Below, one piece after another: positions 33,796-42,967 of a stretch of DNA of 47,254 nucleotides (position 1 is the first letter of the stretch; each line of letters opens with the position of its first letter). The DNA is from Myxococcales bacterium. Lineage in GTDB: Bacteria > Myxococcota_A > Polyangia > Polyangiales > Ga0077539. The notes beneath the pieces were generated by a model that made no database searches, had not been told where the DNA came from, and saw only the letters and a list, made by a program, of their open reading frames with translations. A program made the translations under genes and the position numbers. The stretch covers positions 1 through 47,254 of the forward strand of contig JAAFIF010000080.1 of NCBI GenBank assembly GCA_013298625.1, read 5' to 3'.

Positions 33796-34572
33796 ATGAC
33801 GGGATCCGTTCGACTGGCTTTTGTTCCGACCACGCGGCTGCTGACGCAGCGATCGCTGCTGGCGCGATGGTCTGCCGCGACGACGCCCACGGAGTGGGTC
33901 CCGTGCGCCAACTACGCCGAGCTGCTCAAGGCTGTCGCGGATCGAACCGTCGACGTCGCGTGGCTGCCGCCGGTCACCTTTCTGCGCGCAGCGGCCATCG
34001 ACGCGGTCGAGCCGGTGTTCTCTCTGCGCCGCGCGGGAGCAGGGCGATACAGCGCCGCCATCGTGTGCGCCAGCGACGCTCCGTACGAGACCCTCGACGA
34101 CGTAACCAACGCGCGCGCCGCGTGGGTCGACCCGTGGAGCGCCGCGGGCTACCTCATGCCTCGCAAGCTGCTGCGCGAGATCGGCGTGCACCCCGACCGT
34201 GACCTCTGGCAACGCATGTTCGGCTCGTACTCGAACGTGCTCGAGGCGATCGCGCTCGACAAGGCGGACATCGGCGGGGTGTTTTGCTCGGTCGACGCGT
34301 TCAAGACCGTGATCCGCGCGGGGTGGACCGGCGCTGATCGCGTGCGGGTGCTGGGCGTGTCCGAGCCGATCGCCGGGGACGTGATCGCCCGCGTGCGTCG
34401 TCGCAACAGCGCACAGCTCGACGAGTGGGCGGACGCCGTGCGCGGCGCGGCCGAGGCGAGAGAGCACCACGCGCTGCTCAGGGACGTCTTCGGTGCCGAC
34501 AGCCTCGAGGCGCCGGACATGGGCGGCTACGCGCCGCTCGAGGCCGCGCTGCGCGACGAGCTGCGAAGCTGA
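33796..34572 (+). CDS. PhnD-like substrate-binding protein without signal peptide
   Basis: The 258-residue protein follows the PhnD/phosphonate-binding type II periplasmic fold: LAFVPTTRL at the start, YAELLKAVADRTVDVAWLPPVTFLRA, RAAWVDPWSAAGYLMPRKLL, and a hinge GVFCSVDAF. The short N-terminus MTGSVRLAF shows no signal peptide, so it seems cytosolic, unlike transport proteins. No ABC transporter is adjacent. Its position back-to-back with the Ser/Thr kinase suggests a sensory or regulatory role, which is an inference. It ends four bases before the convergent lipoprotein stop. Confidence 0.75.
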   Translation: MTGSVRLAFVPTTRLLTQRSLLARWSAATTPTEWVPCANYAELLKAVADRTVDVAWLPPVTFLRAAAIDAVEPVFSLRRAGAGRYSAAIVCASDAPYETLDDVTNARAAWVDPWSAAGYLMPRKLLREIGVHPDRDLWQRMFGSYSNVLEAIALDKADIGGVFCSVDAFKTVIRAGWTGADRVRVLGVSEPIAGDVIARVRRRNSAQLDEWADAVRGAAEAREHHALLRDVFGADSLEAPDMGGYAPLEAALRDELRS

Positions 34573-34576
34573 GCGA

Positions 34577-35605
34577 TCACTGCACGCGCACGAGGATCTC
34601 GCGCGAGTCGAAGCCGCCGCGCCCGTCCGTCGTGTACACGAGCAGCCGAACGTCTCCGGCCTCTGCCGGCGGAAGAAAATCGTTGCCCATCACGCTGATC
34701 GGCTCGGCGTTGCTGTCCGTGCGAAATCCCCCCGAGAGCTTGCCGCGGTTGACGATGAAGCCCGTCACGATGCGCTCGTCGCGCGTGACGAGCATCTGCG
34801 TGTTGGGGTCGAGCTCGGGGTAGCGCTCGCGAGCGCCCTCGTTGAAGTCCACTTCGACCCGAAGCCGCGGGCACTGGGTGTCGCGGCGCTGATCCGCGCA
34901 CGCGGCGATCGTCGGGGGAGACTCCATGGTGACGGGCGCGAGGGCGCCGCCCATGGGGCCGGCGCGCAGGCCGGTGATGCGCGGGTGCATGTTGTCGTTG
35001 CCAGTGTTTCCTGCGGTCGAACCGACGAGCAGGGTGTACTGAAACGGCCAGCCGCGAGAGCCTTCACCGCGGCACTCGAAGGGGACGCCGCCGGTGTTGG
35101 TCGTTCCTGCTTCGCTGTTGCTTCCGATCACGCGGATGCGACCGCCCGCGCAGGCCATGCCGAACACCGTGAGCGACTCGCGTCCGCGCGAGTCGGGGCC
35201 GCCGGTGCTCGGGACGGTGAACTCGCTGCGCTCGCCGCAGCGCAGAGAAACGCCGGGCAAATCCAGGGAGAACTCGGGCACGTCGCACAGGTCGATCGAG
35301 GGCAAGCGCAGGCCGCCGCTCGAGGCTCCGCCGTCGGTGCTCGCGCCGGGCAGCGCGAACGCGGCGCTGTCCACGATGAGCCACGCGACGCGGACGTTGC
35401 GCATGCGCGTGTCGGCCGTGACGAGCTCGAGCGTGGTGCGCTCGCCGCGGCGAGGAGAGTTGCGCGCGGGCTCGCTGCTCGCCGAGGCGCGCACGCCGAG
35501 GATGCGAAAGTCGGTCAATTGCCAGACTTCCGTTTGCGTTCCGCACGAGGCGCTCGCGAGCGCGAGCGCGAAGGCGAGCGACGATCGAGCAGCGTGACGG
35601 CTCAT
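34577..35605 (-). CDS. Lipoprotein coupled to TonB-dependent receptor
   Basis: The 342-residue protein begins MSRHAARSSLAFALALASASCG, a lipoprotein signal. The mature part is beta-rich (LVTADTRMRNVRVAWLIVDS, RIVTGFIVNRGKL, VRLLVYTTDGRGGFDSREILVRVQ) with several Cys (CDVPEF, LRCGERS, CAGGRIR, ECRGEG). No known family is recognised. The ATG overlaps the stop of the TonB receptor by four bases, so the two are made together. A SusD-like ligand-capture role at the receptor mouth is possible by analogy, but the sequence is beta-rich rather than TPR-like, so it would not be a true SusD. Confidence 0.75.
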   Translation of the reverse strand: MSRHAARSSLAFALALASASCGTQTEVWQLTDFRILGVRASASSEPARNSPRRGERTTLELVTADTRMRNVRVAWLIVDSAAFALPGASTDGGASSGGLRLPSIDLCDVPEFSLDLPGVSLRCGERSEFTVPSTGGPDSRGRESLTVFGMACAGGRIRVIGSNSEAGTTNTGGVPFECRGEGSRGWPFQYTLLVGSTAGNTGNDNMHPRITGLRAGPMGGALAPVTMESPPTIAACADQRRDTQCPRLRVEVDFNEGARERYPELDPNTQMLVTRDERIVTGFIVNRGKLSGGFRTDSNAEPISVMGNDFLPPAEAGDVRLLVYTTDGRGGFDSREILVRVQ

Positions 35606-38349
35606 CGCGACCACTCTCCTCTGAACCCGAGGTTCGGAAAGATCGGCAAGCCCATCACCGGCTGACTCTCCGTGTAGTTGTAGTTGTACTGCACGCCCTC
35701 TTGGTTCTGCGCGTAGTACGCGTTGAGCACTTCGACGAAGAAGCTCAGCGAGCCCCACGAGAACGTAAACGCCTTGTCCACGCGCACGTCGAGCTGGTGA
35801 AAATACGGGTTTCGCGTGGAGTTTCTCTGCCCGTTGAGCTGCGTGTACGTAAACGAGTTCGCGTCGTAGAGCGCGCCCGCGACGGGCGTGCTGGGTGAGC
35901 CCGTCACGAGACGAAAGCGCGCGCCGAGCTCCCACCCTGCGCCGAGACGAAAGCTCCCGAGCACCGTGAGGATGTGCGTCTGATCGGCCTGCGTCGGGTA
36001 CAGCGCCGCGTCCGGCGCGTCCCGTCGCTGCGAGCTCAAGAGCGTGTACGCCAGCCAGCCGAAGAAGCGACTGCTCGGCTTGTGACGCAAGAGCACCTCG
36101 GCGCCGTACACGAGCCCCGAGCCGTTGTTGTTGAACGGCGGCGGAGGGTTCTGCGAGAGCAGCGAGGTCGTCGGCGCAGCGACCACCAGCCGGTCGAGCA
36201 CCTTCACGAAGCCCTCGACCGACAGGTTGATGTACGGCGAAAACACGTGCTCGAACCCGAGCGTGTAGTGCGTCGCGCGCTGCGTGAGCAGGTTGGGGTT
36301 GCCGATGGTCTGTCCGCGAAACGCGTTGTTGGGCGCGTTGGAGGCCTCTTGCGCCGAGGGCCCCTGCGTGAACATCCCGACGCCGCCCTTGATGGCCCAT
36401 TGGCGGTTGATGTCCCATCGCGCAGAGCCGCGCGGAGAGAGATCCCACTGCCGCGTCGGACCCACGTAATCGAGTCGCACGCCAGGGACGAATCGAAGCC
36501 CGCTGTGCGGCGTGAGCTCGGCCTCGGCGTAGAGCGCGGGGAGGTAGGCGACGCCGTTGAACTCCGTCGTCACGCGCGGCGCAGACGAGAGCGGACGGCC
36601 CACCTCGGGACGCACGGCGTCGAGGCGGATGAAGCCAGGGTTCCACTCGATGTCCATGCCGACGTTCAATCGGGCGCCGGGGACGAACGTGTGCGCGAGC
36701 TCGTAGCGGAGGTTGGTGGGGTAGAACGCGAGGTCGAGCTTCGCGAAGTCACCCGCGTTGAGCCCCAGGCCCGTGAGCCCGCCGCTCAACATGAGGCGCC
36801 CCTGCGTGCCCGGCGCGATGTCGTGCGTCCAGAGCAGCTGCGCGAGGTGGTAGCGCGTCGCGAACCCGAAGTTTCCCGCGAACGACGGCGCTTGATCGCC
36901 CGGCTGACGAAAGAGCACCTCGAGCCGATCGTCCGTGCCGAAGAGCGAGAATCGAATCCTGTGCTTGGGGTGCGGCCGCCACTCGAGCACGCCCTGATAG
37001 TCGTAGTAGACCGGCGCCGCCGTGAGGTTGACCGTGTCGAACGCGCCCAGCACCGCGTTGAGCACGACGTCGACGTAGCTGCGACGGCCCGCCACGGCGA
37101 ACGTGAGGTTCGGCAGGATCGCGCCCTCGACGAAGATCGACGCGTCGATGAGGCTCACGTTGGCCACGACGCGAATCCCCCGGTCGCGCGGCGCGCGCAG
37201 GCCCACGTCCACGACGCCGCCCATCGCGCGACCGAAGCGCGCGCTGAAGTTTCCCGGGTAGAAATCGATGCGATCCAGCATCTCGGTCTGGATCACGCTC
37301 GACAGTCCGCCGAAGTGATAGAGCAGCGGGACCGCGGTCCCGTCGACGAGCACGTTGGTGTCCGCAGGGGCGCTTCCGCGAACGATCAGCGCGCCCGACA
37401 AGAAGGGGGCGCGCGAGAGCCCCGGCAGGTTCTGCAGCGCGCGCAGCGCGTCTCCGCCGGTCCCAGGGATGCGGGTGATCTCTCTGCGCTCGAGCGTCGT
37501 TCGCGTGACCTCGCGCGGCGGTCGCGCGGCGCGCACGACCACGCCCTCGCCGTCGTCTTGCGGGTCTCGCCCGGGGTTGTTGCGATCGTTGTTGCTTCGC
37601 GGTCGATTCGCCGTTGGATTCGCGTTCGCAGCGGGCGCCGCTGCGCTGACGGGCGCGGGCCGCACGAGCCGATACGTCACGCGAACATCGTCGCGCTCGT
37701 AGAGCCTCTCGCGCGCGTGAAACGGTCGAAAGCCCTCTCCTTCGACGTCCACTTCGAACGCCCCTGCCTGATCGAGCGCGAAGCGAAACGAGCCGTCTTC
37801 GCCGGTGGTGGTGCTCTGCGGGTCCCGTGTCCCCACGCGCACGCGCACCGTCGCGCCGCGCACCGGCTGATTGCGCGGGTCTCGAACGGCGCCGCGCAAG
37901 ACCGCGACGGGCTCGCGCGTGGTGCTCGACTGCTGCGCGCGCAGGCGAAAGCGATAGCGGTATCGAATCGTCGCCGCCGTGCGCTGACCGCCCTGCATCG
38001 CCGGCGTAAACTCGAAGCGCTGCACAGCCTCGACCGCGGCGCGATCGAACGCGGCCCCCGCGGACTCGACCACGCGCACGTCCTGAGCCCTGCCCTCGGC
38101 GGTCACCGTGAGCTCGAGCGTCACGGCCGCTTCGCGCCCCGCCCGCTGCTCTTCTTCAGGGTACTCGGCCTCGGCGAAGCGCAGCACGCGCGGGGCAGAG
38201 TCCTGCGCAGAAGCCGCGTCCGCTGGGACGCCAGCGTCGGCTTCGCTCGAGGTCCCGGCGGTGAAGACGCCCTGCGCGTGCGCCGGGAGCGTGAGCGCTA
38301 TGCACGCCGCGCCGCCGCTCAGCGAGGCCAATCGAAGAAGAGGTCGCAT
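35602..38349 (-). CDS. TonB-dependent receptor with N-terminal TonB_C-like domain
   Basis: The 915-residue protein has a signal peptide (to AHAQ, about 26) and then a TonB C-terminal-like domain (about 54-140: AEYPEEEQRAG, VTLELTVTAEGRAQDVRVV, VEAVQRFEFTPAM). A carboxypeptidase-regulatory-like beta domain (about 150-225) and a Pro/Asn linker follow. The plug contains IPGTGGDALRALQNLPGLSRAP and LIVRGSAPADTNVLVDGTAVP. The remaining 500 residues form the beta-barrel, with Tyr/Trp-rich strands. A TonB_C-like domain is normally found on energy transducers, not receptors. The ATG at 38349 gives the cleanest signal peptide; 38373 is an alternative. The substrate is unknown. The gene is divergent from the UbiB-like kinase. 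Confidence 0.85.
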   Translation of the reverse strand: MRPLLRLASLSGGAACIALTLPAHAQGVFTAGTSSEADAGVPADAASAQDSAPRVLRFAEAEYPEEEQRAGREAAVTLELTVTAEGRAQDVRVVESAGAAFDRAAVEAVQRFEFTPAMQGGQRTAATIRYRYRFRLRAQQSSTTREPVAVLRGAVRDPRNQPVRGATVRVRVGTRDPQSTTTGEDGSFRFALDQAGAFEVDVEGEGFRPFHARERLYERDDVRVTYRLVRPAPVSAAAPAANANPTANRPRSNNDRNNPGRDPQDDGEGVVVRAARPPREVTRTTLERREITRIPGTGGDALRALQNLPGLSRAPFLSGALIVRGSAPADTNVLVDGTAVPLLYHFGGLSSVIQTEMLDRIDFYPGNFSARFGRAMGGVVDVGLRAPRDRGIRVVANVSLIDASIFVEGAILPNLTFAVAGRRSYVDVVLNAVLGAFDTVNLTAAPVYYDYQGVLEWRPHPKHRIRFSLFGTDDRLEVLFRQPGDQAPSFAGNFGFATRYHLAQLLWTHDIAPGTQGRLMLSGGLTGLGLNAGDFAKLDLAFYPTNLRYELAHTFVPGARLNVGMDIEWNPGFIRLDAVRPEVGRPLSSAPRVTTEFNGVAYLPALYAEAELTPHSGLRFVPGVRLDYVGPTRQWDLSPRGSARWDINRQWAIKGGVGMFTQGPSAQEASNAPNNAFRGQTIGNPNLLTQRATHYTLGFEHVFSPYINLSVEGFVKVLDRLVVAAPTTSLLSQNPPPPFNNNGSGLVYGAEVLLRHKPSSRFFGWLAYTLLSSQRRDAPDAALYPTQADQTHILTVLGSFRLGAGWELGARFRLVTGSPSTPVAGALYDANSFTYTQLNGQRNSTRNPYFHQLDVRVDKAFTFSWGSLSFFVEVLNAYYAQNQEGVQYNYNYTESQPVMGLPIFPNLGFRGEWSR

Positions 38350-38440
38350 CAGTGTTCGCCCGTCAGATGCCATCACTTCGGTATTGGTGGCAAACGCGCC
38401 GTTGGCGCGCGGTGTCGTGTGCTACGGTGACGCCGTCCGT

Positions 38441-38447
38441 GAGGAGG
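38441..38447 (+). promoter_or_regulatory. Strong Shine-Dalgarno that fixes a GTG start
   Basis: GAGGAGG lies five bases before the GTG at 38453 and seventeen before the next in-frame ATG (38465). The spacing selects GTG 38453 as the start of the ABC1/UbiB kinase. It is one of the best ribosome-binding sites in the window. Confidence 0.7.
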
Positions 38448-38452
38448 CGTTG

Positions 38453-39799
38453 GTGGCTGACGAAATGCCGAAAGGGCGCATCGCCCGAGGTTTGAAGCTG
38501 GTTTCGCTCGCAGCCAAAGAGCTGCCGATGATTGGCGAGAAGGTCGTCACGGGACGCAAGTTCGACGAGAAGGACAAGCAACGGTTGAGGGACTCTGCGG
38601 AGCAAGCCGCCAAGACCCTCGGCGAGCTCAAGGGGCTCGCCCTCAAGGTTGGGCAGACGCTCTCGTATGTCGACGGGATCTTGCCGCCGCAAGCGACGGA
38701 CGCGTACCAGAAGGCCCTGCAGAAGCTGCAGAACATGGCGCCGACGGTCTCGTTCGAAGAGATCAAGGTCGAGCTCGAGCGAGGCCTCGGTAAGAAGATC
38801 GAAGACGCGTTCGTGCGCTTCGAAGAGCAGCCGATCGCGGCGGCGTCCATCGGCCAGGTGCACAAGGCCGTGATCCTCGTGGACGGCGTCGAGCACGACG
38901 TCGCTGTGAAGGTGCAGTTTCCCGGCATCGGGCAGGCGCTCGGCAGCGACCTGAAGAACCTCGAAGTGATCCGCCCGGTGCTCGCGATGATGGCGCCCGG
39001 CGCCGACACGGGCGCGGGGATGACCGAGGTCGTCACGCGCCTGCGCGAAGAGCTCGACTACCTCAACGAAGCGAACAACCAAGAGAAGTTTCGCGCGCTG
39101 GTGGCGGGCTACCCCGACGTGGTCGTTCCGAAGGTGTTTCGCTCGCACTGCGGGCACAACGTGCTGACGACGGAGTTCATCCGCGGGCGATCGATTCGAG
39201 AGGTCGCGCAAGACGAAGATCAATCGCTGCGCGACCGCGCGGGCAAGGCGATCTTTCGCTTCACGCTCGGCAACGCGTTCACCAAGGGCGTGTTCAACAC
39301 GGACCCGCACCCGGGCAACTACATCGTGCAGCCCGACGGACAGGTGGCGTTTCTCGATTTCGGTTCGGTCAAGTGGCTCCCGCCCGAGCTGCACGCGCCG
39401 TGGCGCGAGCTGGCCGAGCACCTCGTGCGCGGCGAGATCGACGCGTGGCGCACGAAGGGGTCGAAGCTGCTCGGCATGGAGCACATGGACCCGCGCGCGA
39501 GAGAGATCAACCAGGAGTACCAGCTGTACTCCGCGGCGGTCATCGCGAAGAACGAAGAGATCACCATCGATCGAGACCTCTTGCGCGACGCGATTCAGCA
39601 GGGAGCGCAGACGGTCAAGAAGGTGATCAAAGAGCTCGGCGTCATGCCCACCAAGGGCAAGACCATGCGCATGCCGTCGGACTTCGTGATGGCCGCGCGC
39701 ATGCAAGTGGGGCTCTTCGCGGTCCTCGCGCAGCTCCGCTGCCGCGCCAATTGGAACCGCATCCTCGCCGAGATGCTCGACGCGACCCAGGCGAGCTGA
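38453..39799 (+). CDS. ABC1/UbiB-family atypical kinase
   Basis: The 448-residue protein carries the UbiB/ADCK signatures: a KxGQ helix (LALKVGQTLSY), the modified glycine loop AASIGQVHKA, the lysine strand VAVKVQFPG, the catalytic-loop NTDPHPGNYIV and the metal-binding LDFGSVKWL. These proteins are ATPase/kinase-like factors, best known for ubiquinone biosynthesis and lipid or isoprenoid handling. The usual two C-terminal membrane helices of UbiB are not obvious here, so it is closer to soluble ADCK-like members. It is monocistronic and divergent from the TonB receptor. Confidence 0.9.
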   Translation: MADEMPKGRIARGLKLVSLAAKELPMIGEKVVTGRKFDEKDKQRLRDSAEQAAKTLGELKGLALKVGQTLSYVDGILPPQATDAYQKALQKLQNMAPTVSFEEIKVELERGLGKKIEDAFVRFEEQPIAAASIGQVHKAVILVDGVEHDVAVKVQFPGIGQALGSDLKNLEVIRPVLAMMAPGADTGAGMTEVVTRLREELDYLNEANNQEKFRALVAGYPDVVVPKVFRSHCGHNVLTTEFIRGRSIREVAQDEDQSLRDRAGKAIFRFTLGNAFTKGVFNTDPHPGNYIVQPDGQVAFLDFGSVKWLPPELHAPWRELAEHLVRGEIDAWRTKGSKLLGMEHMDPRAREINQEYQLYSAAVIAKNEEITIDRDLLRDAIQQGAQTVKKVIKELGVMPTKGKTMRMPSDFVMAARMQVGLFAVLAQLRCRANWNRILAEMLDATQAS

Positions 39800-39826
39800 G
39801 CGCCAGCCCAGCGGCGCGCGGTGCTC

Positions 39827-42800
39827 TCAGTGGCACTGCATGCGCACGCCGCCGGTGAACAGATAGACGAGCCCCATGTCACCGGTGTTGATGTGCGCGA
39901 GGCCTTCGTCGAACTGCGCGACAAAGCTCCCCGGCTCGTCCTCGGGGCCCTGAATCCAAAACGGCATCCCGAGCACGCGACCGCGCGCCGAGGCGACCGC
40001 GCGCTTGAGCGCGCGCAGCGTGGACTCGTCGGCGCCCGTGACGGTCCACGAGCGCTCGGGTGCGAAGAGCTCTTCGGGGACCATCACGCGTTCGACCAGG
40101 ATTTTTGCAGCTCGTTCGCTCTTCGGCGCGCGCGTCACGCTCGGTCCCTTCGCCGCTTGTTCGGCCGTCAGCATCTTGACCACGCCCCGATCGAGCGCGT
40201 CTCCACCGTCGCGATCGGGGACGAACAGCGCGATCGCGCGCACGCCCTCGAGCCCTCGTCGCGCGCGAACGTCGGGCATCTGGTCGAGGTCGAGCGTGAG
40301 CACGTGCTCCATGGGCTCGCCCTTGTGCGTGGGCCACTCTTCGTCGCTCACGCCGACGGCGGCGCCGCCCGAGCGACCGACGTCGGTGTCCTGCGCTTCG
40401 TCTCGGCTGCGTTCGAGCAGATAGATCGACACCTTCGGCAGCGAGAGCTTGTCGCTGAGCGCGCGGATCCGCGCCACGCGCGCAGCGTGGTCCTCGGTGG
40501 CGACCGGCGCGAGCCCGGCGTCGAGCGCCTGCTGCTCTTCGTGCGAGAGGTGGTTGCCGAGCACCGCGCGCAGGTGCGAACGAGCGTCGCCCGCGGCGTC
40601 GAGCAGCTGCGCGCTCACGGCGACGCGACGGTCGTCGAGCGCCTTCACCATGCTCTGAAAGTACCGATCCCAGGTCTCGAGCTCGAGGCCCTTCTTCGCG
40701 ACGAGCGCGCAGAGCGCATCGAGCACGGGCGGCGTCGGCATCGCCGCGACGGCCAACATCGGCGCCGACCAATGAGCGGCAGAAGCGTCGAGCATGCGCA
40801 GGACCGCGGCCTCGGCCTCGCGCTCGGGCAGCGCGCGAACAGCGTCTGCGCAGCACGGCGCGAAGAGCGCTTCGACGTCGTATTTGTCCGGGCGTTCGCC
40901 GTTGGGACGATGCAGGTCGACGAAGCGAGTCAGCGCGCTGTCGCAGCGCTCGCCGCGGCGGCCCATCTCGCCGAGGGCGGCGAGGGTCGCGCGAAAGAAG
41001 AGGGATTTTGCGATGGTCGACGACTGCGGGTCGTCGTACGCAGCCGAGAGCGCCGCGACGCCGGCGGACCCGAGCAGCGCCAGCGCGTGCGCGTGGTGTC
41101 GAAGAGAGCCGCGGTCCGACGTGCGCGCCGCGAACGCGCGGCCGTGAGAGACCAGCGCAGAGACGAGCTCGTCCGAGGGCGCGAGGCCGACGAGCAGCGA
41201 GGCGCGCTCTCCGTAGACGTTGCGCGCGAGCAGTCGACGCGCGATCGCGTGGAGCCGCGACGCGGGCAGCGTCGAGAGGGCGTCGCGCATGGGCTCGAGG
41301 CGATCGAAGCGCGCGGCGACGTGAGGGCTCCACTCGATCGAGTCGAGGTGAACGAGCGCGTCGAAGCGAGGGTCGAGCGCGGCGCCCTCGCGCGTCGCGG
41401 CGCGCGTCGCGAGGATGAACAGCGCGTCCATCACCGCACGACGTCGGTAGTCCCCTTCGTTGGCGGGGTCGCGCGAGAGCTGCTCGGCGACCGTAGCCCA
41501 GTCTGCGACGGTGAATCCGGGCGCGGCTTCGAGCGTGGCGACCAACGAGGGCGCGTACGGCTCGCAGCGGGCCAGCGCGCGGCCGAGCTCCGCAGGAGCG
41601 AGCCGAGAGAAGAGCGCCTGGCGTCCGTTCGTTTGAATTCCTGTGCTGCGGTCGACGGCGTCGACGAGGGCGACGCGAAAGGCGGCTTCGTCGCCGAAGC
41701 ACGGGAGCAATCGCGCGACGATGGCCTCTGCGTCGCCGGACTTCGTGCGCGCGCGAGCGCCGCTCGGCTCTGCGACGCCCACGTCGTTGGTGATGGCCGC
41801 GCGGCTGCGGACGAGCGCCGCGGCGAGCCCATGGATCACCTGGGATTTTTCTGACGGATCGAGTGACGCCCCGAGCCGACCGCGCACGAAGCACACCCCC
41901 GTGGCCAGGGGATCGCGCAGGCGGAGCGAGAGCGCCTTCCACGCTGGGTCGTCTTGCGTTCGATAGCCTCGCTCGGCGATGCGATCGAGGATGTGCGGCC
42001 AGCCGTCGAGCGAGAGCCATTGATCATCGACGTCCGAGCGCGCCGCAGCCGCTTCGATCAGCGCGATCGCCGTCGCCGCGTCGGGCACGCCGCCCTCGCC
42101 CAAGAAGCTCAGCGCGCCCCAGCCGCCTTCGAGCGGCCTCCACTGTTGTGTGCGCACGAGGTGCCACGCGAACAGGTGCCGACTCTCGTACGGAACGTAC
42201 TCGTCGATGGCCTTCTGGATCTTGTACGAGTCGTCCTTGGCCTTGGCGATCTTGCCGAGCAGAGACTTCAACGACCGAGCGGGAAGCGCAGGAATCCCCT
42301 GCTCGAACGCGATCGCTTCGTACGCGCCCTTCTCCGTCCGCACGCGACGCACGCCGTGACGAACGCCGTGCTCCCAGGGGGTCTCTTCGGTGAGCTCGCC
42401 CGCTTCGTTCCACCGGCGCTCGACGCCGTGCAGGTAGCCCTGCTCGTCGAAGGGCCTGAGCATCCATGGGACGCCGTTCGAGTGGTAGTAGCGGTCGTCG
42501 CCGACGAAGAGCGATCCCTGAATGATGGTGAGCAGCGCGCCGTCGTCTCGCAGCGCGTCGCGGTGTTCGTTCTTCGGCCCGTCGGGATAGACAGCCTTCG
42601 CAGGGACGCGCAGGCACTCGCGCCGCAGCGTTCCGTCCGGGTAGTAGACTCGCTCGACGCCTTCGATCCAGCCGTGCGAGTACCGCCGCTCGACGTGGTG
42701 CTTGTTGTGATCGAGCATCAACCAGAGCCCGTGGTAGCGCCCCTCGTCGTCGCGCTGATTCGTGGGCTCGTCGTAGGTCTCGGGGCGGCGCACCGCCGTC

Positions 42801-42898
42801 GTTTCGGCAGCGGCGGGCGTCCACGCGGGCTCGGCGGTCGCGGGCTTCTTCGCGCGCGCAGAGGGCTTCTTGGGCTTCGGTTGGGCCTCGTCTGTCAT
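39827..42898 (-). CDS. Large YwqK-repeat / DUF1963-like protein
   Basis: The 1023-residue protein has a Lys/Pro-rich N-terminus, then MORN-like YwqK-type repeats (about 50-200), for example HGWIEGVERVYYPDGTLRRE and LHGVERRWNEAGELTEETPW. A long helical, HEAT-like middle (about 220-800) follows. The C-terminal domain resembles DUF1963/YwqG: MEHVLTLDLDQMPD, AIALFVPDRDGG, GMPFWIQGPEDEPGSFVAQF and a final LVYLFTGG. YwqK- and YwqG-type domains occur beside polymorphic toxins in Bacillus, and DUF1963-type domains in immunity proteins; a combined single-chain version is unusual. It has no signal peptide. No toxin gene is adjacent, so an immunity role is only a hypothesis. Confidence 0.75.
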   Translation of the reverse strand: MTDEAQPKPKKPSARAKKPATAEPAWTPAAAETTAVRRPETYDEPTNQRDDEGRYHGLWLMLDHNKHHVERRYSHGWIEGVERVYYPDGTLRRECLRVPAKAVYPDGPKNEHRDALRDDGALLTIIQGSLFVGDDRYYHSNGVPWMLRPFDEQGYLHGVERRWNEAGELTEETPWEHGVRHGVRRVRTEKGAYEAIAFEQGIPALPARSLKSLLGKIAKAKDDSYKIQKAIDEYVPYESRHLFAWHLVRTQQWRPLEGGWGALSFLGEGGVPDAATAIALIEAAAARSDVDDQWLSLDGWPHILDRIAERGYRTQDDPAWKALSLRLRDPLATGVCFVRGRLGASLDPSEKSQVIHGLAAALVRSRAAITNDVGVAEPSGARARTKSGDAEAIVARLLPCFGDEAAFRVALVDAVDRSTGIQTNGRQALFSRLAPAELGRALARCEPYAPSLVATLEAAPGFTVADWATVAEQLSRDPANEGDYRRRAVMDALFILATRAATREGAALDPRFDALVHLDSIEWSPHVAARFDRLEPMRDALSTLPASRLHAIARRLLARNVYGERASLLVGLAPSDELVSALVSHGRAFAARTSDRGSLRHHAHALALLGSAGVAALSAAYDDPQSSTIAKSLFFRATLAALGEMGRRGERCDSALTRFVDLHRPNGERPDKYDVEALFAPCCADAVRALPEREAEAAVLRMLDASAAHWSAPMLAVAAMPTPPVLDALCALVAKKGLELETWDRYFQSMVKALDDRRVAVSAQLLDAAGDARSHLRAVLGNHLSHEEQQALDAGLAPVATEDHAARVARIRALSDKLSLPKVSIYLLERSRDEAQDTDVGRSGGAAVGVSDEEWPTHKGEPMEHVLTLDLDQMPDVRARRGLEGVRAIALFVPDRDGGDALDRGVVKMLTAEQAAKGPSVTRAPKSERAAKILVERVMVPEELFAPERSWTVTGADESTLRALKRAVASARGRVLGMPFWIQGPEDEPGSFVAQFDEGLAHINTGDMGLVYLFTGGVRMQCH

Positions 42899-42967
42899 CG
42901 CTGCTGTCGCTATCACAGCGGCGAGACGTGAGGCCAACAGCGGGTGGACAGCGAATGTCCGTTGTGT

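Noticed and set aside
34577..35605. SusD-like identity for the receptor-coupled lipoprotein
   Set aside because: SusD proteins are TPR-helical; this one is beta-rich with disulfides.
35606..36646. Extension of the 34577 lipoprotein frame into the receptor gene
   Set aside because: The lipoprotein signal at 35605 is clear and the extension is antigenic shadow of the TonB receptor in another frame.
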